The notes: a model not told the origin generated them from the letters alone. A DNA stretch of 64,000 nucleotides from Ctena decussata (GCA_963989385.1 OZ022506.1:21825903-21889902); one strand, 5' to 3'; counted from the first letter of the stretch, positions 35,201-44,256 are shown. Program-made: numbers and translations.

Positions 35201-38200
35201 GGGGCAATTATTATAGAATATTGCATACATGTGATGAACTCTTGAGGACCATGTGGGAGATCTGGATTTCATTTCAGGGAGATTGAGTTCCTCATCAGGG
35301 AGACTTTTTGACGTTAACTTTGACGCGTTGTTTCGAGTACTTAACTGTGTTTTTTTTTTGTTTTTGTTTTTTGGTGGTGGTGGTGGTGGTGGTGGTGGTG
35401 GTGGTGGGGGGGGGGGGGGGGGGGGGGGGGGTTCGAGTACTTAACTGTGTTTTTTTTGTTTTTGTTTTTTGGTGGTGGTGGTGGGGGGGGCTTCTTGTTT
35501 TAAAATAAAACAACATGAACTAAAGTACAGTTGAATAGTTTGTTTAACTTCTTTACTTTTGTGTTACTCAATACTTCAAATATAACCTCAAAAGTATGCC
35601 ATTTCAGTGCAGCAACACTACCATCCTAAGTTTAATTTACAGTGTAATTGAACAGTACTGTTCATAGTGTTAGTGCTGACCATTCCATTGCTAAGAAACA
35701 ATCTGATTATCTGGCATTCTCAAACCATCACCCCTCCCCACTTTTTCCTAACCCTCCCTCAATATAAAAGTCCAAAATTGCATCTTGGATGATGGGTCCG
35801 ATTTGCTCTAGTTATTTTGATGAAAGCTGGTACTTGTTACAAACTCAAAATCTGTTTATCTCAAAACCGAGTTATATTCTACACTTTAATGAACATACCT
35901 GTCATTAGAGCTGTCTATTTTCGTTGAATATTAGATTAAGAACAAATATAGCTGCATATTTGGGTCAGTAAACTTGTAGAATGGCATATTTCTGTCTCAG
36001 TCAGATGCTGAAGATCGCGGATTTCCCATGTTTTATTTATAAATTCACACTGGTTCTCATTTCGCATACGATGCATCTGAACCGGCGGGAACTGGATAGA
36101 AAAACGCGGGAAACTATTCTTAAAGTGAACGAACCGACTGAAATAAAACCAAAAAAATTGCTGGCACCGTTATGATTTCATGAAAGTATGATCTGATCAG
36201 CCTGCGCAAATTTTGCATGATCGATATTTATAATGACTATACATTACGTATCTGACATGTTTACTGAAAAAATCGATATGGAACCATTGTCGATTGGCCG
36301 CACTTCCATCTATTGCATTCGTGCAACTCAATGACATAAACAATGACCGATGCATAAAGCCGCGACGCAATAAAAGTTATTTGCTCTCGGTAAAAGTTAC
36401 CTGCTATTACATTTAGAACAGGTACCTTTACTGGTGCGCTAGCCAATTTAACACCTCGCTGCGTCTGATCAGCGAATACCCTTCAGAATGACACGTCCTA
36501 TATTGCACCCTGCTAGTAGGTAATTAGGTCACGGACAGTTAATCCTTTTGACAGCCGCCGGCTAAGTAGTTACCGCAAAATGGACGGTTCAGAAAAAATT
36601 ATGACAGGAAAATTCAGCATCCGGGAGATTCTGAATACTTTCCGGGAGCGCGGGAGATGGGCTCCATTTCCGGGAGACTCCCGGATGATCCGGGAGACAT
36701 CGCATGTATGATATTGTCCACAAACGCTAATACTGTTAAGTACTGCACATTGTTACAGTCATTGTGAGTGGATAACCAAGGAAAGAAGTGTTAGATTCAA
36801 GGGCGCAGCCATATTTGAAGTATTACCAAACTGGATATCAATTTGCAACATGCAATATGATTGGATATTGGCAAAGTAAAAATAGAACTATGACTTTATT
36901 TGTGGGGTATGCGTGATAAAAATAGACTAAAATTTCTCATGGAGATCATCAGATTGCCTAATTAATAATTCATGAGAAGGAGGAAACAAAAGTGAGATAT
37001 CCCAGGGGCGATGAATTTAGTAAACGAAATGAAGTGCACCTGGGTTACCATCTTACCGAGGATGACTTTTCATGACTACCGGCCGGCTAAAATGTTTCAG
37101 AAATAATCTCATCTAACTTGCAGCATACATAAAACGCCACAAGCCTAAAGAATTTACATCTCCGGAATGTTTCCCATCTCATATAAAAGCTTCACAAAGA
37201 TTACCCTATTTTACAGAAAACTGTAAAACAAAAACTGATCTAGGGAAAATAACTTTCCTATACATAAAACTTAAAACACACCCTCGCAAGTATTTAAAAC
37301 AAGAGGGCCATGAGGCCCTGAATTGCTCACCTGGGCAATTGGCAAGGTCGCTTTTTCTTATCATGTCTGAAATTGTCAAAATATGAGTCTTGGGTCAAAA
37401 GTCAAAGAATGACCATGACCGCTTGTACTCATAAATCTTCATGTACTCATTAAGAAAACCATATATACCATTTTTAGGCCAAAATCTTCAAAACTTTCCA
37501 CGAAATCTTATGTTCTAGCATTTTCCCATATTTGACCATGCCGCAAAAAAGGTCAAGGTAACCCAAGGTCACCATTTGTACAGTCTTGGTGGTACTCTAG
37601 TACTCCATGCTACTTACCAAGTCTCAAGGCAATAGGTGTATTGGTTCTGGAGAAAAAAATAATTAAAGAATTATACCATAAGTGGTAATGGCAGCCATGT
37701 TGGTCATGTGACCTGGACTGTTTGACCATTTTTATTCAATCAACCCCTGGAGGCTCTATGAAATGTGTTTACAACTGGCTCTTTGGCTTTTGAGGAAATG
37801 GTAAAAAATGTCAAAATATGAGCGATCTGGATCAAAGGTCAAGAAATGACATTGACCTCTTGTACTCATAATTCTTCATGACCTCACTAAGACAACTGTA
37901 TATACCAATTTTTAGGCCAAAATCTTCAAAACTTTCCATGAAATCTTATGTTCTAGCATTTTCCCATATTTGACCGTGCTGTATAAAAAGTCAAGGTCAA
38001 CACAAGGTCATAATTTGAACAATCTTGATAGTACTCAAGTACCCAATGCTACATACCAAGTCTCAAGGCCATCGGTCAATTGGTTCTGGAGAAGAAGGTT
38101 TTTAAAGGTTTTTACCATATATGGGCATAGTGGCCATGTTGGTCATGTGACCAGGATCGTTAGAAAATTTTTTCATCCCCTCAACCCCTGGAGGCTCTGT

Positions 38201-41200
38201 ATAAAATTTGGTCACAAAAGGTCAAAGAATGACCTTGACCTCTTGTACTCACAAATCTTCATGTACTCATTAAGATGGCTGTATATACCAATTTTTAAGC
38301 CAAACTCTTCAAAACTTATCATGAAATCTCATGTTCTAGCATTTTCCCATATTTGACCTTGCCGTAAAAAAGGTCAAGGTCAACACAAGGTCATAATTTG
38401 AACAATCTTGATAGTACTCAAGTACCCAATGCTACATACCAAGTCTCAAGGCCATCGGTCAACTGGTTCTGGAGAAGAAGATTTTTAAAGGTTTTTACCA
38501 TATATGGGCGTGGTGGCCATGTTGGTAATGTGACCTCGACTGTATAAATAAATTTTTGTTCCCTCAACCCCTGAAGGCTCTATATAAAATTTGGTTTCAA
38601 TTGACCCAGTGGCTTTTGAGGAGATTGTTAGAATTTATCAAAATATGAGAGTTCAGGGTCAAAGGTCAAAGAATGACCTTGACCTCTTGTACTCGTAAAT
38701 CTTCATGTAGTCATTAAGATGACTGTAGATACCAATTTTTAGCCCAAAATCTTCAACAGTTTCCAAAATATCTTATGTTGTAGCATCTTGCCATATAAAA
38801 GCATAAGGAAGCAAATTTGACCTCACCGTAAAAAAAGGTCAAGGTCAACCCAAGGTCATAATTTGAACAAGCTTGGTAGTACTCGCGTACCCAATGCTAC
38901 ATATCAAGTTTCAAGGCCATCGGCCTATTGGTTCTGGAGAAGAAAATTTTTCAGGTTTTAACCATATATGGGCATGGCGGCCATGTTGGTCATGTGACCA
39001 GGACCATTTGAACAACTTTTCGTACCTAAGGTCCCAGGAGGCTCTATATGAAATTTGGTTACAATCGGCTCAGCGGTTTCAGAGGAGAAGTCATTTGAAA
39101 TTGTGGACGGACGGACGACGGACAGACGACGGACGAATGAGCCATACCATCCTATAAGCTCCCCCGGAGCCTCTGGCTCAGGTGAGCTAAAAATCTTGTC
39201 ATAGTTAATGCATTTCTCTTTTGTCCTTTTGAAAGGGTTTACATGGTTAAGTGGTTAGTGCTCCCAACTTCAAATCACAGGGTTGCAAGTTTGAGTTCTG
39301 CTTGAAGCAACATTCCATTGCACAAAACCTTCCATTATCACCCATCCATCATCCTGATGACTGAAATAATGTTAAAAAGGATGTACAATCGCAAGTCATC
39401 CATCCATCCATCCAGAATCCTAGTCATTTGATCTGAACTTGGCATTTTCCTCTACATCATACCTTTCCAACAATGTGAGTAGCATACCCTAGCTCTTTAA
39501 ACCACTGTGGCATTATCTTTTCTGATAAAGGTAGACCATATGGCTGAGACCCATATATAACACCATGCTGCAGACCTGAGAAAAGATACGGTACAGTAAA
39601 TATCGACTGTGACTCATGAGCATTTTATCAAGCTACCATACATGTATTTTATTCAGATTTGCTTAAATACTGGGGCACTTAAAAACCATTAATTTTCCAT
39701 TTGGGACAAATGGAAAATTAATGATTTAAAGTGTCCCACTACTTATGCACATTTTCTTTCTTCCAAAACAAGCCCAAAAAAGTCTAGATCCCTCTTCAGA
39801 CAGATCAAGATTTTGGGGATTGGTTTGAGAGGGAAAAATTACCTCATACCTGAATTAATATGACTGAGTCACATACTTGAAGTCATTAAAGAGGGGAAAG
39901 ATGTTCCAGCTTATAGTAAAATACATATACATGTTGGAGGAATTATATCAAGGTACAAATTCTTCAACATATAGTTCTCTTATTTTGAAACCACTGTGCA
40001 GGGCTTGAAAAAAATACACTTGTCCACTCTTATTTACAAGTGTGTTATGCTGCAGGATGAGTGAAAGTTTTACAATTTGTCAATGTAAATTATCAATTTC
40101 ACTATAACTTTTGACACAGTCAATGATGCAGGACAAGTAACACTTTTAGGAATTTTCTGTTCTGTTTCAAATCTTGTAATTACGTTCCCCAAGTGGCTCA
40201 GCTGTACGTAACCATAGTTAAGAATATATAAGCCCTGCTGTTTATTCATACAAATCTTATTGCTATATCATTTGAAATGTTAACTAGAATTGTTTTTCTA
40301 CGAAAAAACAGATGTCTCCCCCCTTTCTGATGTCAAAAGGATCAGTCATTAAATACAATTTCAAACGGAAACTTTAAATACAATTTCTAATGCAAATACT
40401 GGTCATTTTTCATGCAAACAATGAGCTCGTATCCAGTAAAGATATTTTGTGATAGACTAATAGACAGACGCCAAGGGAAAAACAATATGTTTCCCTACCC
40501 TGAAGCAGGGATTCATAATAAGTAAAAAGTATAAATGCAAGAGTTATAGTTGTTATGCTCTGCATGTCATGTAATGTTGACTGATATTCATATTTAGTTT
40601 TTGTCAAAAAATATAAATGCAAGAGTTACAGTGCTCTGCACTTCGTCTATTTATATGTTGACTGATATTGTATGAAGTTTCATGAATATAGCTTAAACGG
40701 TTTTCAAGTTATAGAGCTTAGACGATTGAGACACGATTTTGTGAATGACAAAGTTCCCAGGGAAATAACTCAAATAGTATAAATGCTGAGCTCTGCAGGT
40801 TGTCTAGTGTTGACTGACATTTGTATGAAGTTTCGTGAATATAGCTTGTCCGGTTTTCAAGTAATAAAGCGATTGAGACACGATTTTGTGACTGACAAAG
40901 GTCCAAGGGAAATAACTCAAGAAGTATAAATGCAAGAGTTATGGTTCTTGCATTCTGCACGTCGTCTGATGTTGATTGATATTTGTATGAACTTTCATGA
41001 ATATAGCTTGAATGGTTTTAAAGTTATAGACGGACTCGACTGAGACGCAATTTTGTGATGGACAAAGTTCCAAGGGAAATAACTCAAAAAGGATAAACGC
41101 TAGAGTGCATTCTGCACGTCGTCTGATGTTGATTGATATTTGTATGAACTTTCATGAATATAGCTTGAATGGTTTTAAAGTTATAGACGGACTCGACTGA

Positions 41201-44200
41201 GACGCAATTTTGTGATGGACAAAGTTCCAAGGGAAATAACTCAAAAAGTATAAATGCCAGAGTTACCATTTGTGCACTCTGCACATCGCCTCATGTTGAT
41301 TGATATTTGTATGAAGTTTCGTGAATAAAGCTTGAGCAGTTTTCAAGTTATAGAGCAGACACAATTGAAACACAATTTTGTGATGGACTAAGTTCCAAGG
41401 GAAATAACTCAAAAAGTATAAAGGGGGGGGGGGAGACATAATTTGCCCAGCCCAACATGTTTAAGATGAATAGGTGCACTTTCACTTTTCGCATGAAGCA
41501 ACTCTACAATTTTCACTTTTGCCAACCTTCTCATTAGGGGTCAACTCTTAAAGGAATGAATTTGGGCCTCAAGGACTTATTAGGATCAGAGCTCCAGATA
41601 GGAGGGGGTACTGAGGATAATTCAGTGAAAGTTTTTATTTCTCAACAAAAAACATAAGTTGTGACCTTTCATTAGAACCGTCTCACCGAGAGGGTTCTAA
41701 TGAGTGATCACAACTTATGTTTCTATGGAGAAATTTTAAAAATTATTCTTAAGTTATCCCTCAGGGCCTGTTACCCCTTCTTTATAATATCTGGAGCACT
41801 GAGGATTAATACGGTACTTTTACAACCTCTTACCCAAATGTATAGGATATCTGCCAGTCATCAATGCACCACGCGTAGGGGTGCAGATGGGTGATACATA
41901 ATAATTGTTCAGTATTATACCCCTCCCTGCCAGGTTATCAATGTTGGGAGTGGGTATCTGCTGGGAACCATGGAAACTGACATCATTCCAGCCCTGTAAA
42001 GATACAGTCAGAGCTGCAGATAAGAAGGGGTATTGAGGATAATTCAGAGATAATTTTTCTTATTTCTCCATGAAAACATATGTTGTGACCCCTCATTAGA
42101 ACTGTCTCACTAACTGGTATATTTCATTGCCTTACCATATATGAAAGTTCAAAAAGTTCCACAGTGGGAGTACATGTAGAGTGACAGGTTGCAGATTCGT
42201 ACAGGTTGCAGATTCGTACACTTGGGAGTTTTAGGGCCTCTACAGAATGCATCATGTGAATTAAAAAGAAATTAATTATACGACTGTTTACACAATCTAT
42301 CCTGTCAATCATTTTCAGTGCGCGTGTCTTGTAGATTTCTCTCATTGCCGACGATTTTTCCGACCGTCTTCACAACTGCCTCTCTGATACAGCAGGTTGA
42401 TTTCATGATCGAGGAGCAGAATGGCCAAGTCCACAGCTTATTTCAATAACAGATGTTGAGAAAATCATTCTTCTTTAAGGTACACACATTTACTTCAGTG
42501 CAAAATGTCATGAATATTTTAAAATTTCCATTTTTAGAGCTGAGTCCCACTCGCTGACTCATTCAATTCAGTTCTGTTATGCTTACAGACGTTGTCGGTA
42601 ATTCGTTGTACCAGCTATATTGGTGCTTAAAAATCTTACTTTCTTACTGATAGGCAGCCTTGATGTTTTGCATGTCTTTCTGAAATATATTAGTTTTGTT
42701 CAAAACAACGTTGCTTTATCTGGCTCTTGTTTTGTCATGCAAATATAGTGGTGTACGAATCTGCAAACTGTCAAGAAAAATTCTCCTCTTTTCCGGCAGC
42801 GGCCTTATGTTAGCCGCCCTAGCCGGGTACCAAAGCTGGATCTAATTTTAACTTTTCAAAATAAACAAGAAATGTGTATTAGGTTGACACTGACATATAA
42901 AACGGTAATTCTCAAGTGTAAGAAAAATACAGTAAAAACACATGTAAAACTGTACGAATCTGCAACCACTCACTCTATATTCTTTCTTGTTAGAGTGCTA
43001 TCCCAAGCCAATGGAATGACTTCGAGGAGCTTATCCTTGCCAGTTCATATTATTGCATTCCATTCATTGTTTAACCCTTTTTCACTTGTGGATCTATCTG
43101 TCTTTATCATTTGGATGGGTCCATTTCTAGTTTAAGGGGCTCCTAGTGGATGTTTTCATTTTTACTGCATTTTGGACAAAAATTCCTGTAAGCAAACAGA
43201 TTGCAGACCCTGATCAGATGCTGCAATCTGTGATGTCTGAAGTTCTGAACTGGGTCTGCACATGTCCCAAGAACAGGTTTGCAGTCTAAAAGGGGTCGAA
43301 ATTTAATATGCCAAAAGTGCACACCCTACAATGGTTTACGTCAGACACTTTGACCCCATCACTGCATGAAAAAGAATTATGGTACCAAATCTATTTGATT
43401 ATAAGACAGGGGCCGTATTCATAAAACGACTTAAGTCGTTGCTATGCTGTTGCTAAGGCTAAATTTCTTTGAAGGAGATTCCCTACAACTATGAAATTTG
43501 CTCCGGAGGAACAGTCTTACAAAGACTGTTCCTCCAGACCAAATTTCATAGTTGAAGGGAATCTCCTTTATAGATATTTAGCCTTAGCAACAGCACAGCA
43601 ACGACTTAAGTGGCTTTATGAATACGGCCCCAGGAGTTTAGCTTTCCAAAATTACTGAATATAAAGACTCAGTCTTGTGCAATTCTGCTATAAAATGGAA
43701 TTTTCTCTTCCAAAACAATCCCAAAGATCTAGATCCATCTTACAAGATGGATCTTGATTTTTGAAATTATTTTGGTAGTGTAAAACCCTGTCTTATAACT
43801 GAAGAAATATAGTTACAAGCTCAAACTATTCATAATTCTTACAGTACTTGAATAGAGTATCTGTTTTCTTACTTTACCAAGTCATGCAACTGAGTATCTG
43901 TTTTCTTACTTTACCAAGTCATGCAACTGAGTATCTGTTTTCTTACTTTACCAAGTCATGCAACTGAGTATCTGTTTTCTTACTTTACCAAGTCATGCAA
44001 CTGAGTATGTGTTTTCTTACTTACCAAATCATGCAACTGAGTATCTGTTTTCTTACTTTACCAAGTCATGCAACTGAGTATCTGTTTTCTTACTTTACCA
44101 AGTCATGCAACTGAGTATCTGTTTTCTTACTTACCAAATCATCAGCAACTATAAGAATAATATGAGGTGGTCCTTTAGCTGTGGTTCCACTGGCAACTAA

Positions 44201-44242
44201 ATATAGGATCCATATGATGGCAATCAAGTTCTGCACCATCAT
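22543..44242 (-). CDS. ARSB: Arylsulfatase B-like lysosomal sulfatase, 8 coding exons
   Basis: Predicted to hydrolyse sulfate esters, as N-acetylgalactosamine-4-sulfatase does on dermatan and chondroitin sulfate; the exact substrate is inferred. Joined exons (44242-44135, 41993-41834, 39575-39463, 34906-34790, 33255-33133, 30860-30734, 25334-25181, 23266-22543) give 541 residues, close to human ARSB. All introns are GT-AG with matching phases. Residues 1-22 are a signal peptide. Metal and active-site residues are present: D34-D35, formylglycine C73 with R77 (CTPTR), K127 and H129 (GKWHLG), H219, D282-N283 (TTDNGG) and K304. Asn-glycosylation sequons include NET, NAS and NNT. ARSI/ARSJ-type paralogues are not excluded. 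Confidence 0.95.
23311..24112. mobile_element. Decayed Foldback/TU-like element in intron 7
   Basis: The left 120 bp carry repeated TGACAACTCACC, CTCACCGACA and ACCAACA units. The right 120 bp carry the inverse (GTGAGTTGTCATTGTCG, GTCGGTGG, CTGTCTGTCAGCAGGTTGTC). The outer sequence pairs as TGACAACTCAC and, inverted, TGACAACCTGC, about 7 bases in from each end. The target duplication is unclear (CTGAAAG / CTTCAAAG). Confidence 0.65.
24165..24348 (+). mobile_element. SINE with 12-bp target duplication, intron 7
   Basis: An A-box remnant GCTCAGTGGGTTTAGTG, a body with TTTCATTATCACCCTCC, and the 3' module 'actgttgaaaaggatg'. CCTGTTCACATA flanks both ends exactly (24153-24164, 24349-24360), which shows a retroposition event. 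The first few bases of the SINE are missing. Confidence 0.88.
24785..25056 (-). mobile_element. tRNA-derived SINE with TTTGTTGCTTTACGTCC-type tail, intron 7
   Basis: On the minus strand, a good tRNA-like head: GGGGCCGTGTAGCGCAGTCG (A box), CTGACTCATAAGTCAG anticodon arm with CAT, and CTGGGTTCTATACCC (B box). The body then ends in GGACGTAAAGCAACAAACA. The tail type is widespread in molluscan SINEs. It ends 125 bp before exon 7. Confidence 0.85.
25181..25334 (-). CDS. ARSB: Sulfatase coding exon 7: TTDNGG active-site segment
   Basis: 154 nt encoding [20 protein letters not shown] and [14 protein letters not shown]282 and N283 are metal ligands in the family. It ends mid-codon (AG|A, Arg) with donor GTAAAC. 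Confidence 0.95.
25505..29680. mobile_element. Composite minisatellite element, type d, intron 6, holding a type-a element
   Basis: The left end has ATAATACGCCCATTT. The right end has ACGGACGGACGG, then ATAATACGTCTG...AAATGGGTGTATAAAA. Monomers of 'ggagcaaccattcttgta...aaatttcattaagatatccc' type occur at 25780-26100 and 29300-29600. A type-a element (26113-29288) is inserted within it. The copy is degenerate. Confidence 0.6.
26113..29288 (+). mobile_element. Composite minisatellite element, type a, intron 6, about 455-bp monomers
   Basis: The 5' hairpin AGAGGACCAATGGTCCT is followed by AGCTCACCTGA. About six monomers of roughly 455 bp each carry GGTTCTGGAGAAGAAGATTT, TTTTTACCATATATGGG, GGTCATGTGACCC, AATGACCTTGACCTT and AGGTCAAGGTCA. 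The 3' end is an ACGGACGG run, then the hairpin AGCTCACCTATGAGCC...GGCTCAGGTGAGCT and AAAAAA. Nested in the type-d element. Confidence 0.88.
29880..30330. repeat. Dispersed family B, two adjacent copies, intron 6
   Basis: Two copies in the same orientation, each with CTTTTGTGACTTCCTGTTTG-like left part, AAGAATTTGCTCC-like hairpin core and a right part ending CCCTGAAAGTGTAC. Confidence 0.65.
30421..30700 (+). mobile_element. SINE with internal insertion, intron 6
   Basis: The head GCCCTGGTAGCTCAGTAGG and B box AGGTTTGAGCCCC are clear. The body is interrupted at GGGTTGCATT by about 85 bp ending 'taaataaagactttacttactta', perhaps another SINE tail, then resumes TTGCACATAG. AAATTCT flanks both ends. 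It ends about 33 bp from the exon 6 donor. Confidence 0.75.
30734..30860 (-). CDS. ARSB: Sulfatase coding exon 6
   Basis: 127 nt, beginning [20 protein letters not shown]219 corresponds to the active-site His of the family. It ends after one base of a Gly codon with donor GTAAGG. A minisatellite element begins only about 31 bp upstream of its acceptor (TTTCTTTCTCCACAG). Confidence 0.95.
30892..32553 (+). mobile_element. Composite minisatellite element, type b, copy 1, intron 5
   Basis: The 5' hairpin GTTTTTCTACGAAAAAAC is followed by ATGTCTCCCCCCTTT. About eight monomers of 150-165 bp have AAGGGAAATAACTCAAAAAG, TGTTGATTGATATTTGTATG and GTTTTCAAGTTATAGAG. An ACGGACGGACAG run then leads to a 3' hairpin CTAAAGGGGGGAGACATAAT that inverts the 5' end. 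The first 300 bp are almost identical to copy 2 at 40287. Confidence 0.88.
32745..32925 (+). mobile_element. SINE, 5' decayed, intron 5
   Basis: TGGTCTGAATCCCAC resembles a worn B box. TTTCACTGCACATAGCC, TTTCATTATCACCCTGG and CTGAAATACTGTTAAAAG give the standard body and 3' module. Confidence 0.65.
33133..33255 (-). CDS. ARSB: Sulfatase coding exon 5
   Basis: 123 nt, phase 0 at both ends. It encodes [20 protein letters not shown] and ends [11 protein letters not shown] before donor GTGAAG. Two N-glycosylation sequons are present (NET, NAS). Confidence 0.92.
33256..34789. other. Intron 4
   Basis: No open frame worth calling. It contains a family B repeat at about 34460-34640 (CTTTGCCATTTTCATTTTTG, AAGGAAGGAATTAGCTCC) and a decayed foldback trace near 34345-34400 (GGGTCTGCACTGTGCGC). 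Confidence 0.5.
34790..34906 (-). CDS. ARSB: Sulfatase coding exon 4
   Basis: 117 nt, phase 0 at both ends. It begins [19 protein letters not shown] and continues [16 protein letters not shown], matching the ARSB region after GKWHLG. Acceptor TATGTTTCCAG; donor GTAAGT. Confidence 0.94.
35350..35492. repeat. Duplicated compound microsatellite, T / GGT / G, intron 3
   Basis: CGAGTACTTAACTGTGTTTT is followed by a T-rich tract, (GGT)n and a G run of about 25. The whole motif is then repeated directly with a shorter G run. The flanks (34907-37290) also hold GGGAGA-rich sequence at 35250-35310 and 36610-36700 but no gene. Confidence 0.85.
37295..39190 (+). mobile_element. Composite minisatellite element, type a, copy in intron 3
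   Basis: It starts AAGAGGGCCATGAGGCCCT then GCTCACCTGG. About four monomers of 385-465 bp carry the same landmarks as 26113-29288 (GGTTCTGGAGAAGAAG, TTTTTACCATATATGGGC, GGTCATGTGACC, AGGTCAAGGTCAACACAAGG). It ends ACGGACGACGG, then GGAGCCTCTGGCTC and AGGTGAGCTAAAAA. Complete at both ends. Confidence 0.9.
39232..39415 (+). mobile_element. SINE, intron 3
   Basis: Degenerate head (ATGGTTAAGTGGTTAGTGC, B-box-like GCAAGTTTGAGTTCTG), TTCCATTATCACCCATCC, 'gactgaaataatgttaaaaa' and a (CATC)n tail. It ends about 45 bp from the exon 3 donor. Confidence 0.75.
39463..39575 (-). CDS. ARSB: Sulfatase coding exon 3
   Basis: 113 nt. It encodes [35 protein letters not shown] and ends at phase 0 inside the conserved GK|WHLG motif. 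The acceptor is CTTTTCTCAG and the donor GTATGA. Confidence 0.93.
40287..41448 (+). mobile_element. Composite minisatellite element, type b, copy 2, intron 2
   Basis: Same 5' hairpin and leader as 30892-32553, nearly base-for-base for 300 bp, then fewer monomers (about five). The 3' end goes directly from GTATAAAGG to a G run and AGACATAATTT; the ACGGACGG run is missing. Confidence 0.87.
41587..41801. mobile_element. hAT-like foldback MITE beside exon 2 donor
   Basis: 215 bp, ends CAGAGCTCCAGATA / ATATCTGGAGCACTG, with centre CATTAGAACCGTCTCACCGAGAGGG. AGGAT flanks both ends (41582-41586, 41802-41806). It lies 32 bp from the exon 2 splice donor. Confidence 0.85.
41834..41993 (-). CDS. ARSB: Sulfatase coding exon 2: formylglycine motif
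   Basis: 160 nt, starting at phase 0 (GWNDVSFHG) and ending after one base of a Gly codon. It encodes [13 protein letters not shown], the sulfatase signature whose Cys is oxidised to formylglycine by SUMF1-type enzyme. Most family members have Ser at the fourth position; Thr here keeps the essential C, P and R. hAT-like MITEs lie 32 bp beyond its donor and 15 bp before its acceptor. Confidence 0.95.
42009..42118. mobile_element. Half hAT-like MITE at exon 2 acceptor
   Basis: Begins CAGAGCTGCAGATAAGAAGG and matches the left half of the 19551 and 41587 elements up to the palindrome centre (AGAACTGTCTCACTAAC), then stops. Only 15 bp separate it from exon 2, so it supplies most of the acceptor region. 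Confidence 0.82.
42178..42972. mobile_element. Candidate inverted-repeat element with TTGCAGATTCGTAC units, intron 1
   Basis: Left: GAGTGACA, then two direct copies of GGTTGCAGATTCGTACA (about 42188-42222). Right: inverted copies at 42728-42742 and 42955-42968, the outer one adjoining CCACTCACTC. The interior is non-coding. No target duplication was established. Confidence 0.6.
43410..43630. mobile_element. Foldback MITE with CAG target duplication (PIF/Harbinger-type)
   Basis: 221 bp, almost perfectly palindromic. The ends are GGGCCGTATTCATAAA and inverse, inner CGACTTAAG and GGAGATTCCCT pairs, and centre GGAACAGTCTTACAAAGACTG. CAG flanks both ends. A 3-bp duplication and GGGCC ends suggest PIF/Harbinger; this is inference. 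Confidence 0.85.
43855..44142. repeat. 37-bp minisatellite made from the exon 1 / intron 1 junction
   Basis: Seven full units (starts 43855, 43892, 43929, 43966, 44003, 44039, 44076) plus a partial unit at 44113-44142 that merges with exon 1. On the minus strand each unit reads AGTTGCATGA(C/T)TTG then GTAA(A)GTAAGAAAAC, a copy of the last exon bases plus the donor. Units 1-4, 6 and 7 have GTAAAG. The unit at 44003-44038 keeps the exact GATTTG-GTAAGT junction. Confidence 0.95.
44135..44242 (-). CDS. ARSB: Sulfatase coding exon 1: signal peptide and first metal-binding motif
   Basis: 36 codons, ending [10 protein letters not shown] at phase 0 and followed by a strong donor GTAAGTAAG. The exon extends 5' as UTR to 44284, where TTTCTCTTTCAG looks like an acceptor, so a non-coding exon probably lies upstream. 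Two ATGs stand in tandem; the second has the better context (A at -3, G at +4). An in-frame stop (TAG) lies 18 nt upstream of the first ATG. The last 15 exon bases and the donor have been copied into the adjacent minisatellite. Confidence 0.93.
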
Positions 44243-44256
44243 CTTTGGAGTCTCAT
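44239..44256 (-). promoter_or_regulatory. Five-codon upstream ORF overlapping the sulfatase start
   Basis: ATG AGA CTC CAA AGA TGA. Its stop overlaps the main ATG as ATGA. It could lower or couple initiation at the sulfatase start. Sequence observation only. Confidence 0.5.

Noticed and set aside
35295..35516. Open frames rich in Gly, Val, Pro or Thr around 35.3 kb
   Set aside because: They are translations of (GGT)n and G runs, with no splice or domain support.
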